From: Microbacterium hominis
GTDB taxonomy: Bacteria > Actinomycetota > Actinomycetes > Actinomycetales > Microbacteriaceae
Assembly: GCF_013282805.1 (NCBI RefSeq)
Contig: NZ_CP054038.1
Span: 1,302,001-1,366,000, forward strand
Length of the DNA: 64,000 nt
Reading direction: 5' to 3'
Shown: piece after piece, positions 1 to 8,985 of the stretch
Layout of the letters: each line of letters opens with the position of its first letter
Numbering within the stretch: position 1 is the stretch's first letter
The notes under the pieces: generated by a model
Databases searched by the model: none
Seen by the model: only the letters and a program-made list of their open reading frames with translations
Told to the model about the DNA's origin: nothing
Translations under genes and position numbers: made by a program

Positions 1-257
1 GGCAGGATGCCGCCTCCGTCGGCTGGAAGCGGTTCACCGTGGAGCCCGTATTCGGCGGCGGCCTGACCCACGTGGCCAGCAGGCTGCTGACCCCGGCTGG
101 TGAGGTGCGCGTGGAGTGGCGCCGCGACGGCGACGATGTGGAACTGACGGCAACCGTGCCCGCGGGCGCCGAGGCGCGCGGAATCCTTCCCGGGCTGCCT
201 GAGACGCCTCTGCCCGGCGGCGCCACGACGACGCTGCGCTCGACGATCCGCGCGTGA
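1..257 (+). CDS. Alpha-L-rhamnosidase, GH78 family, C-terminal fragment
   Basis: This is the last 84 or so codons of a gene that begins outside the window; the reading frame is open from base 3. The visible protein is the beta-sandwich domain that closes GH78 rhamnosidases: GWKRF near the start, the GGGLTHV segment, then an alternating strand pattern and a GGATTTLRS ending. The enzymes remove terminal alpha-L-rhamnose from flavonoid, saponin and other plant glycosides. The catalytic (alpha/alpha)6 barrel lies outside the window, so activity cannot be judged. The gap to the following beta-glycosidase is 30 bases, which suggests one operon. The family call is from recalled pattern. Confidence 0.72.
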   Translation, partial: QDAASVGWKRFTVEPVFGGGLTHVASRLLTPAGEVRVEWRRDGDDVELTATVPAGAEARGILPGLPETPLPGGATTTLRSTIRA

Positions 258-287
258 ACGACGATGAACAGAAGAAGAGATGAGACT

Positions 288-1538
288 GTGACACAGATCG
301 ATGGCGCCTTCCCGGAAGGCTTCCTGTGGGGCGCGGCCACGTCCGCCCACCAGACCGAGGGTGAGAACACGAACTCGAACTGGTGGCACCTCGAAACGGC
401 GCCGAACTCGCCGTTCGCGGAGCGCAGCGGCGCCGCTGTCGACAGCTATCGCCGGTACCCCGAAGACATGCGACTCCTCGCCGATGCGGGGCTGGACACG
501 TATCGATTCAGCATCGAGTGGGCCCGGATCGAGCCGACTCAGGGTGAATTCGACACGCGTGAGCTCGAGCACTACCGGTCGATGATCGACACCGCCATCG
601 GACTCGGCTTGACACCGGTGGTGACCCTGCACCACTTCACGACACCGATGTGGTTCGCCCAGCGGGGCGGATGGGCGAGCCCGGATGCTGTCGACCGGTT
701 CGCGGCGTACGTCACGCAGGCCTCCACCATCCTGGCCGACGTGCCGTGGATCTGCACGATCAACGAGCCCAACATGATCGCGCTGCTGACGGGTATGCCC
801 GAGCGCGTCGCGGCCACCGAGGAGCAGGATGCGACGCTCGACTCCCGACCGATCGCCGCTCTCGCCCTGCCCACGCCGTCGGATGACGTGACGCGTGTGC
901 TGACCGAGGCGCACCGGCGCGCCGTCGACATCCTCCGCGCGGCGACCGACGCGAAGGTCGGATGGACTGTTTCAGCGCAGGGGTTCGAGGCCGAGCCCGG
1001 CGCAGAGAGCGTCTTCACCGCGGTGAAATGGGCGTGGGAGGACCGCTACCTCGAAGTCTCGCGCGACGATGACTTCGTGGGGGTGCAGTCGTACACGACT
1101 CGCAAGATCGGCCTCGACGGTCCGGTGGCGTACACGTCGGCCGAGGAGCAGACGATGACCGGGTGGCCCTTCCGCCCCGACGCGGTCGGGCTCGCCGTCC
1201 GCAACGCGTGGAGTGTGACCGGAGGCACCCCCGTCCTCGTCACCGAGAACGGGATCGCCACAGCGGATGATCGACAGCGCATCGCCTACGTCGAGGGCGC
1301 CCTTCATTCTCTTGCTGCCGCGATCGCGGACGGGATCGATGTCCGCGGCTACCTTCACTGGAGCGCCCTGGACAACTACGAGTGGGGGGAGTGGGGGCCG
1401 ACGTTCGGGCTGATCGCCGTGGATCGTGAGACGTTCGAGCGCACACCGCGACCGAGCCTCGCCTGGCTCGGTGCGCGGGCACACGCCGCGCGCGCGGCGT
1501 CGGGGCGCCCTGTTCTGGAGTCGGTGGAGGCCTCGTGA
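288..1538 (+). CDS. GH1 beta-glucosidase/beta-glycosidase
   Basis: A retaining glycoside hydrolase of family 1, 416 residues, slightly shorter than the usual 440-480. It starts with the family signature FPEGFLWGAATSAHQ. The acid/base glutamate is E160 in INEPN and the nucleophile is E320 in TENG; the C-terminal SALDNYEW(G)E motif for sugar binding is also present. No signal peptide is seen, so it is cytoplasmic and would act on imported glycosides. GTG at 288 is preferred over the in-frame ATG at 264 because AGAAGAAGAG sits 7-8 bases before it. Its stop overlaps the GTG of the next gene by four bases, so translation is probably coupled. Confidence 0.93.
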   Translation: MTQIDGAFPEGFLWGAATSAHQTEGENTNSNWWHLETAPNSPFAERSGAAVDSYRRYPEDMRLLADAGLDTYRFSIEWARIEPTQGEFDTRELEHYRSMIDTAIGLGLTPVVTLHHFTTPMWFAQRGGWASPDAVDRFAAYVTQASTILADVPWICTINEPNMIALLTGMPERVAATEEQDATLDSRPIAALALPTPSDDVTRVLTEAHRRAVDILRAATDAKVGWTVSAQGFEAEPGAESVFTAVKWAWEDRYLEVSRDDDFVGVQSYTTRKIGLDGPVAYTSAEEQTMTGWPFRPDAVGLAVRNAWSVTGGTPVLVTENGIATADDRQRIAYVEGALHSLAAAIADGIDVRGYLHWSALDNYEWGEWGPTFGLIAVDRETFERTPRPSLAWLGARAHAARAASGRPVLESVEAS

Positions 1539-2773
1539 TCATCTCGGGATCGGTCGCGAACGGGTTCGAACCCGTTCGGCAGGTATTCGCCGAGTGCAAG
1601 ATCACCCAGGGCGGGGCGTCCTTCGCCGCGTATGTCGAGGGTGAGAAGGTCGTCGACCTCTGGGGAGGCGAGGCCACGCCCGGTGTCGCCTGGGAGGAGG
1701 ACACGCTTTCCACGGCGATGTCGACGACCAAGGGGCTGGCGGCCCTCTGCGCGCAGATCCTCTCCGACCGCGGCGAGCTCGATATCGATGCTCCGGTGAC
1801 GCGCTACTGGCCCGAATACGGGCAGGCCGGCAAGGAGGCGACACTGGTGCGTCACGTCCTCACCCACACCGCGGGGCTGTTGTGCTTCACCGATCCGGGC
1901 GCACTGCTGGATTGGGAGGGCAACGGCTGGGACGACTACGACGAGATCGCCCGCCGCATCGCCGCGTCGCCCCCGGCATGGGAGCCCGGCACGCGGATCG
2001 GCTATCACGCGTTCAGCATCGGGTGGTTGCTGCAGGAACTCGTGCGTCGGATCACGGGCGACACGATCGGCGCCTTCTTCGCGCGCGAAGTCGCGCAGCC
2101 GCTTGAGCTTGACACCTATATCGGCACCCCTGATGCCGCGCAGCGGCGAATGGCTGATCTCGTCCCCGGTGCCGAGCCTGGAGCGATCGCACGCATGCTG
2201 ATGCGCCCGGTTCACCGCGAGCAGACGGATCCACGCACTCCGCTGGCCCAGGCCGGGGTGCTCATGCATGGCAGCACGTTCAGCGACAACCTGGGTTTCT
2301 TCAACCTCCCGCGGACCCGATCGGCAGAACTCCCTGCCGCAGGAGCCAGTACCAACGGGCGCAACCTGGCCCGCGTCTATGCGATGCTCGCCGAAGGCGG
2401 GGCCCTCGACGGTCACCGCATCGTCAGTCGCGAGTCGATCGATCTCTTCCGCGCGCCGGCTGCCCGAGGTCGCACGATGGTGTGGCCGCAGCGGGGCATC
2501 CTCGGACTGCTTCCCGCACCGATGATGCGCTACGCACTCGGGTATGAAGGCGACTTCGGCGAGACGAAGAAGCCGTGGCGGTTCGGCCCCACCGCCGAGT
2601 CCTTCGGTCACCTCGGTGCCGGCGGTCAGATCGGTCTCGCCGACCCCGAGCGCCGGGTCTCGGTCGGGTTCACCCGCACCCAGCTGGCGGACTGGAAGGC
2701 GTCGACCGCTCTCATCGGTGCGCTCTACGCGTGCATCCCCGGTGCTGCGCGCTCCGCTGCCGAACGCTCGTAG
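1535..2773 (+). CDS. Serine hydrolase of the beta-lactamase/EstB esterase family
   Basis: 412 residues with the class C beta-lactamase fold. The catalytic S63-T-T-K66 tetrad is clear, Y157 in GYHAFS is the second catalytic position, and FGHLGAGGQIG near residue 365 replaces the KTG box, as in EstB-type esterases. Proteins of this kind usually cleave short acyl esters rather than beta-lactams. No signal peptide is visible, so it is probably cytoplasmic. The GTG start overlaps the stop of the GH1 gene, which suggests it removes acyl groups from the same imported glycoside. The substrate cannot be read from sequence. Confidence 0.87.
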   Translation: MIISGSVANGFEPVRQVFAECKITQGGASFAAYVEGEKVVDLWGGEATPGVAWEEDTLSTAMSTTKGLAALCAQILSDRGELDIDAPVTRYWPEYGQAGKEATLVRHVLTHTAGLLCFTDPGALLDWEGNGWDDYDEIARRIAASPPAWEPGTRIGYHAFSIGWLLQELVRRITGDTIGAFFAREVAQPLELDTYIGTPDAAQRRMADLVPGAEPGAIARMLMRPVHREQTDPRTPLAQAGVLMHGSTFSDNLGFFNLPRTRSAELPAAGASTNGRNLARVYAMLAEGGALDGHRIVSRESIDLFRAPAARGRTMVWPQRGILGLLPAPMMRYALGYEGDFGETKKPWRFGPTAESFGHLGAGGQIGLADPERRVSVGFTRTQLADWKASTALIGALYACIPGAARSAAERS

Positions 2774-2793
2774 TCGGGCGCAACACGCAGAAC

Positions 2794-2827
2794 GAGACCC
2801 CGTGGCGATCACTCGCCACGGGGTCTC
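2794..2827. terminator. Bidirectional hairpin terminator
   Basis: A perfect 15-base inverted repeat (GAGACCCCGTGGCGA) with a TCAC loop lies between two convergent genes. There is no long T tract on either side, which is common for actinobacterial terminators. Confidence 0.8.
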
Positions 2828-2848
2828 CTTCGCTGCTGACAGCGTCGG

Positions 2849-4366
2849 TCAGTACTTCCGCGACAGCTGAGCCTCGCACTCCGCGCGGGTGATCTCGCCG
2901 GCGTTGCACTTCGCCATGAGAGCGGCGTCTTTATCGCGCAGTCGGTAGAACATCAGGATGATCGCAGAGCCGAGAGCGCCGGCCGCGGGGATGATCGTCA
3001 CGGTGAGCCAGAGCGCGGTGAGCGCGCTGTCCGGCTGGGTGGCGCCCATCGCCTGGAGGTCTGCGAAGGACTCGGCCTGCATCGCCTGCCACCCGCCGAG
3101 GCTCAGCACGAACAGTGCCAGGGATGCTGCGACTCCGGAGACGGCCTTCTGGACGAAGGAGTCGAGCGAGAAGAAGATTCCCGCGCAGTCCTGGCCCGTC
3201 TTGTATCGGGTGTATTCGATCGTGTCGGGGATGAGGAAGGTGCGGAGGACGAGATTCACGGCGGTCGGGATGCCGGCGAGGGCCATCAGGGCGACCACCA
3301 CGAAGAGGTTGCCCGGGCCGATCAGGAAGAGCGTGATCGACGTCGCGGCGCCGAGCAGTCCGAACCCGACGATCGCGTTGCGCTTGCCCAGAGCGTGTGC
3401 GATCCGGTCGGCGAAGATCTGGAGGATCAGGCCGGGGATGAACGCGATGAGCACCGGCAACGTCAGCACCAGCGAGTTCCCGAACAGGAAGAAGGCGGCG
3501 AAGATGCTGGTGGTCAGCTGCGTCAGGGAGATGCCCTGCACGACGTCGGTCGCGAGGATCAGCAGCATGTAGCGATTGGTCCGGATGGCGTGGAACATCT
3601 CGCGCATCGAGTATTTCGGAGTCTTCTCCTCGTCGACGTTCTTGAGTTCGACGTTGTGCTCGGTGACCTTGCGACTCAGGGGCAGCATCAGCAGGAACGC
3701 CAGGACAGCGGACCCGATCGCCACCGCGGCCACGGGCAGGCCGACGAACTCGCTGACCAGGGATTGCCACACCAGACCGCTGACCACCGCCACGAAGATG
3801 AGGATGACGCCCCGGACCTTGAGGATGGCGTCTCGCTCGGTGATCTTGTCGGTCAGGGTCACCACCATGGACTGCATCGGCACCTGCGACAGGGTGCAGG
3901 CGAAATCGAAGATCAGGTAGGCGACGGCGAACCAGACCATCTTCACGGCGACCGGTACCCCGCTGGGCATCGCGAAGAAGACCACGACGCTCGCGGGGAG
4001 GAGGAAGAAGGTGACCCGGTACCACGGCAGGTACTTGCCCGATCCCGCTAGCTTGCGGAGGAATCGGATCTGGGTCGGGTTGATCCGATCGATGACATAG
4101 CCGAACAGCACGTCATCCAGCGCGTCGATGACCTTGACCACGAGGATCAGGGTGGCGACGGCGGCAAGATCGATGCCCTGGAACAGGAGGAACATCGTCA
4201 TGAAGAAGACGACGATGCTCGAGCCGGTGGTCCACCCCGCATATCCGAGCTGATAGCGCGCGCGCTCCCCGCGCGTCATCCGCCACGTCGCCTTCTGCTC
4301 CTTGCGTGACAGCGACGCCGTGACGACGGGTGGTTCTGCGACGGCGGCGGCCTCGTTGCTGGACAC
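2849..4366 (-). CDS. Major facilitator transporter, glycoside-pentoside-hexuronide (GPH) type
   Basis: 505 residues with about twelve hydrophobic helices and the GPH-like N-terminus (YQLGYAGWTTGSSIVVFF, then a VIDALDDVLFGYVIDR loop whose acidic residues match the cation/sugar region of MelB-like symporters). It probably imports a sugar or small glycoside with a cation at the cytoplasmic membrane. GTG at 4366 is chosen because AAGGAGGATC lies just upstream; the open frame continues further 5' but that part has no family resemblance. It is divergent from the pectinacetylesterase-like gene and convergent with the GH1/esterase operon, so it is a likely uptake route for this locus. Confidence 0.88.
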   Translation of the reverse strand: MSSNEAAAVAEPPVVTASLSRKEQKATWRMTRGERARYQLGYAGWTTGSSIVVFFMTMFLLFQGIDLAAVATLILVVKVIDALDDVLFGYVIDRINPTQIRFLRKLAGSGKYLPWYRVTFFLLPASVVVFFAMPSGVPVAVKMVWFAVAYLIFDFACTLSQVPMQSMVVTLTDKITERDAILKVRGVILIFVAVVSGLVWQSLVSEFVGLPVAAVAIGSAVLAFLLMLPLSRKVTEHNVELKNVDEEKTPKYSMREMFHAIRTNRYMLLILATDVVQGISLTQLTTSIFAAFFLFGNSLVLTLPVLIAFIPGLILQIFADRIAHALGKRNAIVGFGLLGAATSITLFLIGPGNLFVVVALMALAGIPTAVNLVLRTFLIPDTIEYTRYKTGQDCAGIFFSLDSFVQKAVSGVAASLALFVLSLGGWQAMQAESFADLQAMGATQPDSALTALWLTVTIIPAAGALGSAIILMFYRLRDKDAALMAKCNAGEITRAECEAQLSRKY

Positions 4367-4502
4367 GCGTGATCCTCCTTGATCCAAGAGCGGTGTGTTC
4401 AATTTCGTAGCGTACACATAAATTAGAGAGCGAACAAGGATTCGTCGAAAATGTGTGTCGAATTGGCTTTCTGTTAGCGTGATCGGGAGTCGAGGAGGTC
4501 TC

Positions 4503-5639
4503 GTGAGCAAGGTCGGATTGGACCCGTGGGAGCGCGAACCGCTCTGGCTGAAGGCGCTGACGCCGTTTCTGAAAGCGAAGAGGCTCCCTGCGCTGCCCGC
4601 GGATCCGCAGATCGGAAAGTGGTATCGGTTCACCCCCGACGGCGCTGTGAGTGCCAATGGAGAGCCCGCCTTCGCGGACATCCGCATCGGGACCGAGAAC
4701 AAGCTCGTCGTGTTCTTCTGCGGAGGGGGTGTCTCCACCGACGAGTACACGGCGGCTCGCCCGGCATCCATGTACATGCGTGGCAAAGAGGGCTATTACC
4801 TGATCCGACTCGACCTGGTCGGCGACCTGGTGGTGGGGAAGGGAGTCCTCGATGATCACCCCGAGAACCCTTTCCGCAACTGGACGAAAGTGGTGCTCAC
4901 CTATGCCACGGGTGACTTCCATGTGGGCACCAACGATTTCCCGTACACGGCGTTGGACGGGTTCACTCGGGTCGCACGCCACCACGGGTATCTGAACTAC
5001 CGAGCCGTGATGGACGAGATCCAGAGGCGGATCCCCGTCCCCGATGACCTGCTGATCGCCGGCTGCAGTGGCGGGGCCTGGGGTGCGGCGCTGCTGGCCG
5101 ACGACGTCATCGCACGCTTTCCCGATTGCCGCGGGGTCACCTGCTGCATCGACAGCGCGCTGGGCCTCAATGACGATTGGCCGCGGATCGCGGCCGAGGT
5201 CTGGGGTGCGCCCGACGAGATCGTCGCCCGACTGCATTCGGCCGACATGGTGCGGGATTCCTTCGTCGCCCTCCATCGTTCACACGGCGACAAGGTTCGC
5301 TATCTCTACTCGAGTTCGATCCGCGACAGCGCACTGAGCCGACTGCAGAACCACCTGGACGGGAACGGTCTCGTCTTCACGCGGGCGGCCGGGGAGAAGT
5401 TCCAGCGTGACACCGCGGAGATGAGTGCGTCGCTGGCGCGCGACATCCCGGGTGTCGGCTTCTACTTCTTCGACACGCCGGATCCGTCCGCGCGGGGAAT
5501 GGGGCTGACGACGCACTGTGTCATCGGCGACAGGGCCTTCCATCGCACGACATCCGACGGGAAGACGGCCCGCGACTGGCTCTGGGATGCCGTCAACGGG
5601 AACGTGCGCAGCTATGGGCAGGCTCTCCTCGCGGAGTGA
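4503..5639 (+). CDS. Pectinacetylesterase/NOTUM-like serine hydrolase
   Basis: 378 residues. The order of motifs fits the pectinacetylesterase/NOTUM group: VVFFCGGGVST oxyanion region near the start, then the nucleophile S189 in AGCSGGAWGA, and a late histidine in LTTHCVIGD. Characterised members remove acetyl or acyl groups from polysaccharides or proteins. No secretion signal is evident, so it may act on imported oligosaccharides. GTG at 4503 has GAGGAGG 5 bases upstream; an earlier in-frame start at 4455 has no ribosome site. It is divergent from the GPH transporter. Family call is moderate because it is recognised by motif order only. Confidence 0.7.
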   Translation: MSKVGLDPWEREPLWLKALTPFLKAKRLPALPADPQIGKWYRFTPDGAVSANGEPAFADIRIGTENKLVVFFCGGGVSTDEYTAARPASMYMRGKEGYYLIRLDLVGDLVVGKGVLDDHPENPFRNWTKVVLTYATGDFHVGTNDFPYTALDGFTRVARHHGYLNYRAVMDEIQRRIPVPDDLLIAGCSGGAWGAALLADDVIARFPDCRGVTCCIDSALGLNDDWPRIAAEVWGAPDEIVARLHSADMVRDSFVALHRSHGDKVRYLYSSSIRDSALSRLQNHLDGNGLVFTRAAGEKFQRDTAEMSASLARDIPGVGFYFFDTPDPSARGMGLTTHCVIGDRAFHRTTSDGKTARDWLWDAVNGNVRSYGQALLAE

Positions 5640-5649
5640 TCCATGGTAG

Positions 5650-5673
5650 AAAATCTCAGTAGACTTAAGTGTT
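5650..5673. promoter_or_regulatory. Operator-like pseudo-palindrome (copy A)
   Basis: AAAATCTCAG-TAGA-CTTAAGTGTT, about 30 bases before the esterase start at 5702. The left arm is identical to the consensus shared with 10838, 18745 and 22890; the right arm matches its complement at 6 of 10 positions. Confidence 0.6.
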
Positions 5674-5701
5674 GAATCGACTCGATCGAGGAGGATCACC
5701 G

Positions 5702-6688
5702 GTGACTGACGAGTACTGGACGCGGCTGGTGGGCGAATACACGGCGATGATGCAGCTCGGGTCTGAGCACCCCTACGCGATCTTCCCGGACCCGAGCCTG
5801 CGCAGCCTGCTCGAAGACCCGGTCGACGGCGAGGCGGACTACACGCCCCCGCACGTGCACACCCGGGATCTCACCCTGGGCGAGGGGTCCGACTCCTTCG
5901 AGATCCGCGTGTACACCCCCGACGCGGCTGATCCCTCCGTGTCGCCGCGTCCGCTCTTCGTGTGGGTCCACGGTGGGGCGTGGGCGTTCGGTGACCTCGA
6001 AGGCGGGGAGAGCGACATGGTCTCGCGCGAGGTGGCGGCCCGCGCCGACGCCGTGGTCATCTCCGTCGACTACCGGCTGGCACGCGACGGTGTCCATTTC
6101 CCCGTGCCGCTCGACGATGTCGTCACTGCCTATCGCTGGGCGGTCGCGAACCGCGAAGAGCTCGGGGTCGATCCGTCGAGGATCGTCCTGGGCGGTGCCA
6201 GCGCAGGCGGAAACCTCGCCGCGGGCGCGATCCTCCGCCTGGCGGACGAAGGCGACGTCATGCCCATCGCAGCCGTGCTCGCCTATCCGACCCTGCACCC
6301 CCTGCTGCCGCCGGCGTCCGCGGAGCTCCAGGCGTGCCTGGAGCGGATGAGCCCGGCAGCTCGCTTCGCACCCGAAGTCCTCACGCCCATCGTCGAGAAC
6401 TACCTCGGGGCTCCGGTCGACGACGCCCATCCGTATGCCATGGCCGGCGTCGCCGCCGACCTCTCCGCCTTCCCGTCGACCTACATCATGAACTGCGAGT
6501 TCGACGGACTGCGCGCGTCGGGGGAGCGCTTCGCAGAACAGCTGCGCGACGCGGGCGTCGACGTCCGCTGTGAGACCGTGTCGGGCGTCGGGCACGCCCA
6601 CTTCGCCCGCCCCGGTCTTCCCCAAGCGCGCCAGTCGCACGCCGACCTCGCAGCCTGGGTGAGTGCCCAGGCCGCACTGCCTGTCTGA
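5702..6688 (+). CDS. Alpha/beta hydrolase, hormone-sensitive-lipase-like esterase
   Basis: 328 residues of the HSL/family IV esterase type. The oxyanion motif VHGGAWAFGD precedes the nucleophile S167 in GGASAGGN; the acid and histidine lie in the last third (NCEFDGLR and GVGHAHF). These enzymes hydrolyse short- to medium-chain acyl esters in the cytoplasm. GTG at 5702 is chosen because GAGGAGGATC sits directly upstream; the frame is open to 5669. It is a close paralogue of the protein at 12221, sharing nearly identical N-terminal, active-site and C-terminal segments. An operator-like palindrome lies in its leader, and the GH3 gene follows after 63 bases. Confidence 0.92.
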   Translation: MTDEYWTRLVGEYTAMMQLGSEHPYAIFPDPSLRSLLEDPVDGEADYTPPHVHTRDLTLGEGSDSFEIRVYTPDAADPSVSPRPLFVWVHGGAWAFGDLEGGESDMVSREVAARADAVVISVDYRLARDGVHFPVPLDDVVTAYRWAVANREELGVDPSRIVLGGASAGGNLAAGAILRLADEGDVMPIAAVLAYPTLHPLLPPASAELQACLERMSPAARFAPEVLTPIVENYLGAPVDDAHPYAMAGVAADLSAFPSTYIMNCEFDGLRASGERFAEQLRDAGVDVRCETVSGVGHAHFARPGLPQARQSHADLAAWVSAQAALPV

Positions 6689-6751
6689 CGGGGCCGCGGC
6701 TCCGTCGACGAGGCACGAACACACGATCTCTCCAGCACCACAGAGGACATC

Positions 6752-8983
6752 ATGAACATCGCGGCATCCGATCTCACTCTCGAGCAGAAGTCCCACCTCG
6801 TCTCGGGCGTCGGACCTTGGTACACCTTCGGCATCCCGGAACTCGACGTCGAACCGGTGATCCTGTCCGACGGTCCGCATGGGCTGCGCTATCAGGGCGA
6901 GGGTGGCGAGAACTTCGGCCTCACCGAGAGCGCGAAATCGACGTGCTTCCCGCCTGCGGTGGCCATCGGATCCAGTTGGGATCCGTCGGTTGCCGAGCGG
7001 GTCGCGACCGCGATCGGTCAGGAGGCGCGCGCGCTCGGGGTCAACATCGTCCTCGGGCCCGGGGTGAACATCAAGCGATCGCCCTTGTGCGGCCGCAACT
7101 TCGAGTACCTCTCGGAGGACCCGCTCCTGTCCGGGGTTCTCGGTGCCGCCTACGTCGAGGCGATCCAAGCGGAGGGCGTGGGATGCTCCGTGAAGCACTT
7201 CGCCGCGAACAATCAGGAGCACGACCGCATGCGGGTCAGCTCCGACGTCGACGAGCGCACTCTGCGCGAGATCTACTTCCCCGCCTTCGAGCGCATCGTG
7301 AAGGAGGCGCGTCCCGCGACCCTGATGTGCTCGTACAACCGCATCAACGGCGTGTTCGCGTCGGAGAACCGCTGGCTGCTCACCGACGTCCTTCGTGGTG
7401 AGTGGGGCTTCGACGGTGCCGTGATGTCGGACTGGGGAGCGGTGCACGACAACGCGGCGGCGCTGTCGGCGGGCCTTGATCTCGAGATGCCGGGAACGGA
7501 CGGTCGCACCCCGCCGCTGATCGCCGATGCCGTGCGCAACGGGACTCTTGACGAAGCGGATCTGGATGTCTCGGTGGAGCGCATCCTCGGGCTCCAGGCG
7601 TGGCGCGCCGAACCTTCACACGCCGAGATCGACGTGGATGCCCACCACCGGCTCGCGCGTGAAGTGGCGGCAGAGTGCGCCGTGCTGTTGAAGAACGACG
7701 GCACGCTTCCCTTGTCGGCCACGACGAAGCTCGCCGTCATCGGCGAGTTCGCGCGCACCCCGCGCTTCCAGGGCGGTGGCAGCTCGCACGTGGCCGTGAC
7801 GCGCTCCGAGTCCTTCCTCGACGCCCTGCCCGAGCTCACTGACCTGGACGTCGCATTCGCACCCGGGTTCGACCTGGACGGCAGCGGAGACGAGAGCGCG
7901 CTGCGGGATGCCGCTGTCGAGCTCGCCTCGGATGCCGAGGTCGCGGTCATCTTCGCCGGGCTGGGCGAGAGCGACGAATCGGAGGGCTTCGATCGCACCA
8001 GCATCGAGCTTCCCCGCGCACAGGTGGACCTCATCCGCGCCGTCGCCGCGGTGGCCCCGCGCACCGTCGTCGTGCTCTCCAACGGGGGAGTGGTCTCCGT
8101 CGAAGGATGGCATGACGATGTGGCAGCCATCCTCGAGGGCTTCCTCCTCGGCCAGGCCAGCGGCGGGGCGATCGCCGACGTGGTGTTCGGCGTGGTCAAC
8201 CCCTCGGGTCGACTTGCGGAGACGATTCCCCGCCGTCTCGCGGACCACCCGAGCACGCAGAACTTCCCCGGCGAGCGCGGTCACGTCGTCTATGGCGAGC
8301 GGCTGCTGGTGGGATACCGCGCCCTCACGACCCTTGACACGCCGGCACGGTATCCGTTCGGACACGGACTGAGCTACACGACCTTCGAGCTCAGCGACTT
8401 CACCGTGGAGGTCACGGGCGCCGACTCGGCTGTCGCCGGCGTGAAGGTCACTAACACCGGCCCGCGAGAGGGTGCGCACGTCGTGCAGATCTACGTCGAT
8501 GCCACCTCCAACGGTGACATCCAGCGGCCTGCGCGAGAGCTGCGCGCGTTCGAGAAGGTGACCCTGGGACCCGGTGAATCGACGGTCGTCTCGCTGCCGC
8601 TGGACCGCCGCGCGTTCGCATTCTGGGACATCGACGAATCGGACTGGGTGGTGGAGGCCGGCTCATACATCGTGCAGCTCGGCCGCGACAGTGAGACGAT
8701 CGTCGCGGAGCAGCCCATCTCGCTGACGGGAGACGGCATCGTCCGCGAACTCACGCTGTGGTCGACGCTGGAAGAGTGGCTCACTCATCCTGTGGTCGGT
8801 CCGGTGATGCTGGACGAGATCGATTCGGACCGGCTCCGGTACGTGGCGCAGCCCCACATCCTCCGCGGCATCGGAACGCTTCCGATGCGCAAGATCGCCG
8901 ACAGTCTGCGCGACACCGTCGCTCCGGAGACGTTCGACGCACTCATGGCTCGCACCCGCCGCGACGAGGTCGTTGCGCCCTGA
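6752..8983 (+). CDS. GH3 beta-glucosidase
   Basis: 743 residues with the three-part layout of bacterial GH3 enzymes. The TIM-barrel domain carries KHFAANNQEHDR and the nucleophile D227 in VMSDWGA; the alpha/beta sandwich follows (VLLKNDGTLPL onward), then a C-terminal fibronectin-III-like domain after GHGLSYTTFE. It cleaves beta-linked glucose or xylose from glycosides. No signal peptide is seen, so it is cytoplasmic. The ATG is preceded by CAGAGGA at a good distance. It sits in the middle of an esterase/glycosidase run (HSL esterase before it, BD-FAE-like hydrolase 2 bases after it), so one transcript is likely. Confidence 0.95.
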   Translation: MNIAASDLTLEQKSHLVSGVGPWYTFGIPELDVEPVILSDGPHGLRYQGEGGENFGLTESAKSTCFPPAVAIGSSWDPSVAERVATAIGQEARALGVNIVLGPGVNIKRSPLCGRNFEYLSEDPLLSGVLGAAYVEAIQAEGVGCSVKHFAANNQEHDRMRVSSDVDERTLREIYFPAFERIVKEARPATLMCSYNRINGVFASENRWLLTDVLRGEWGFDGAVMSDWGAVHDNAAALSAGLDLEMPGTDGRTPPLIADAVRNGTLDEADLDVSVERILGLQAWRAEPSHAEIDVDAHHRLAREVAAECAVLLKNDGTLPLSATTKLAVIGEFARTPRFQGGGSSHVAVTRSESFLDALPELTDLDVAFAPGFDLDGSGDESALRDAAVELASDAEVAVIFAGLGESDESEGFDRTSIELPRAQVDLIRAVAAVAPRTVVVLSNGGVVSVEGWHDDVAAILEGFLLGQASGGAIADVVFGVVNPSGRLAETIPRRLADHPSTQNFPGERGHVVYGERLLVGYRALTTLDTPARYPFGHGLSYTTFELSDFTVEVTGADSAVAGVKVTNTGPREGAHVVQIYVDATSNGDIQRPARELRAFEKVTLGPGESTVVSLPLDRRAFAFWDIDESDWVVEAGSYIVQLGRDSETIVAEQPISLTGDGIVRELTLWSTLEEWLTHPVVGPVMLDEIDSDRLRYVAQPHILRGIGTLPMRKIADSLRDTVAPETFDALMARTRRDEVVAP

Positions 8984-8985
8984 CC

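Noticed and set aside
1559..1576. AACGGGTTCGAACCCGTT, which looks like a tRNA T-arm
   Set aside because: It is a palindrome inside the serine esterase gene (codons 9-14), with no acceptor or anticodon stem around it.
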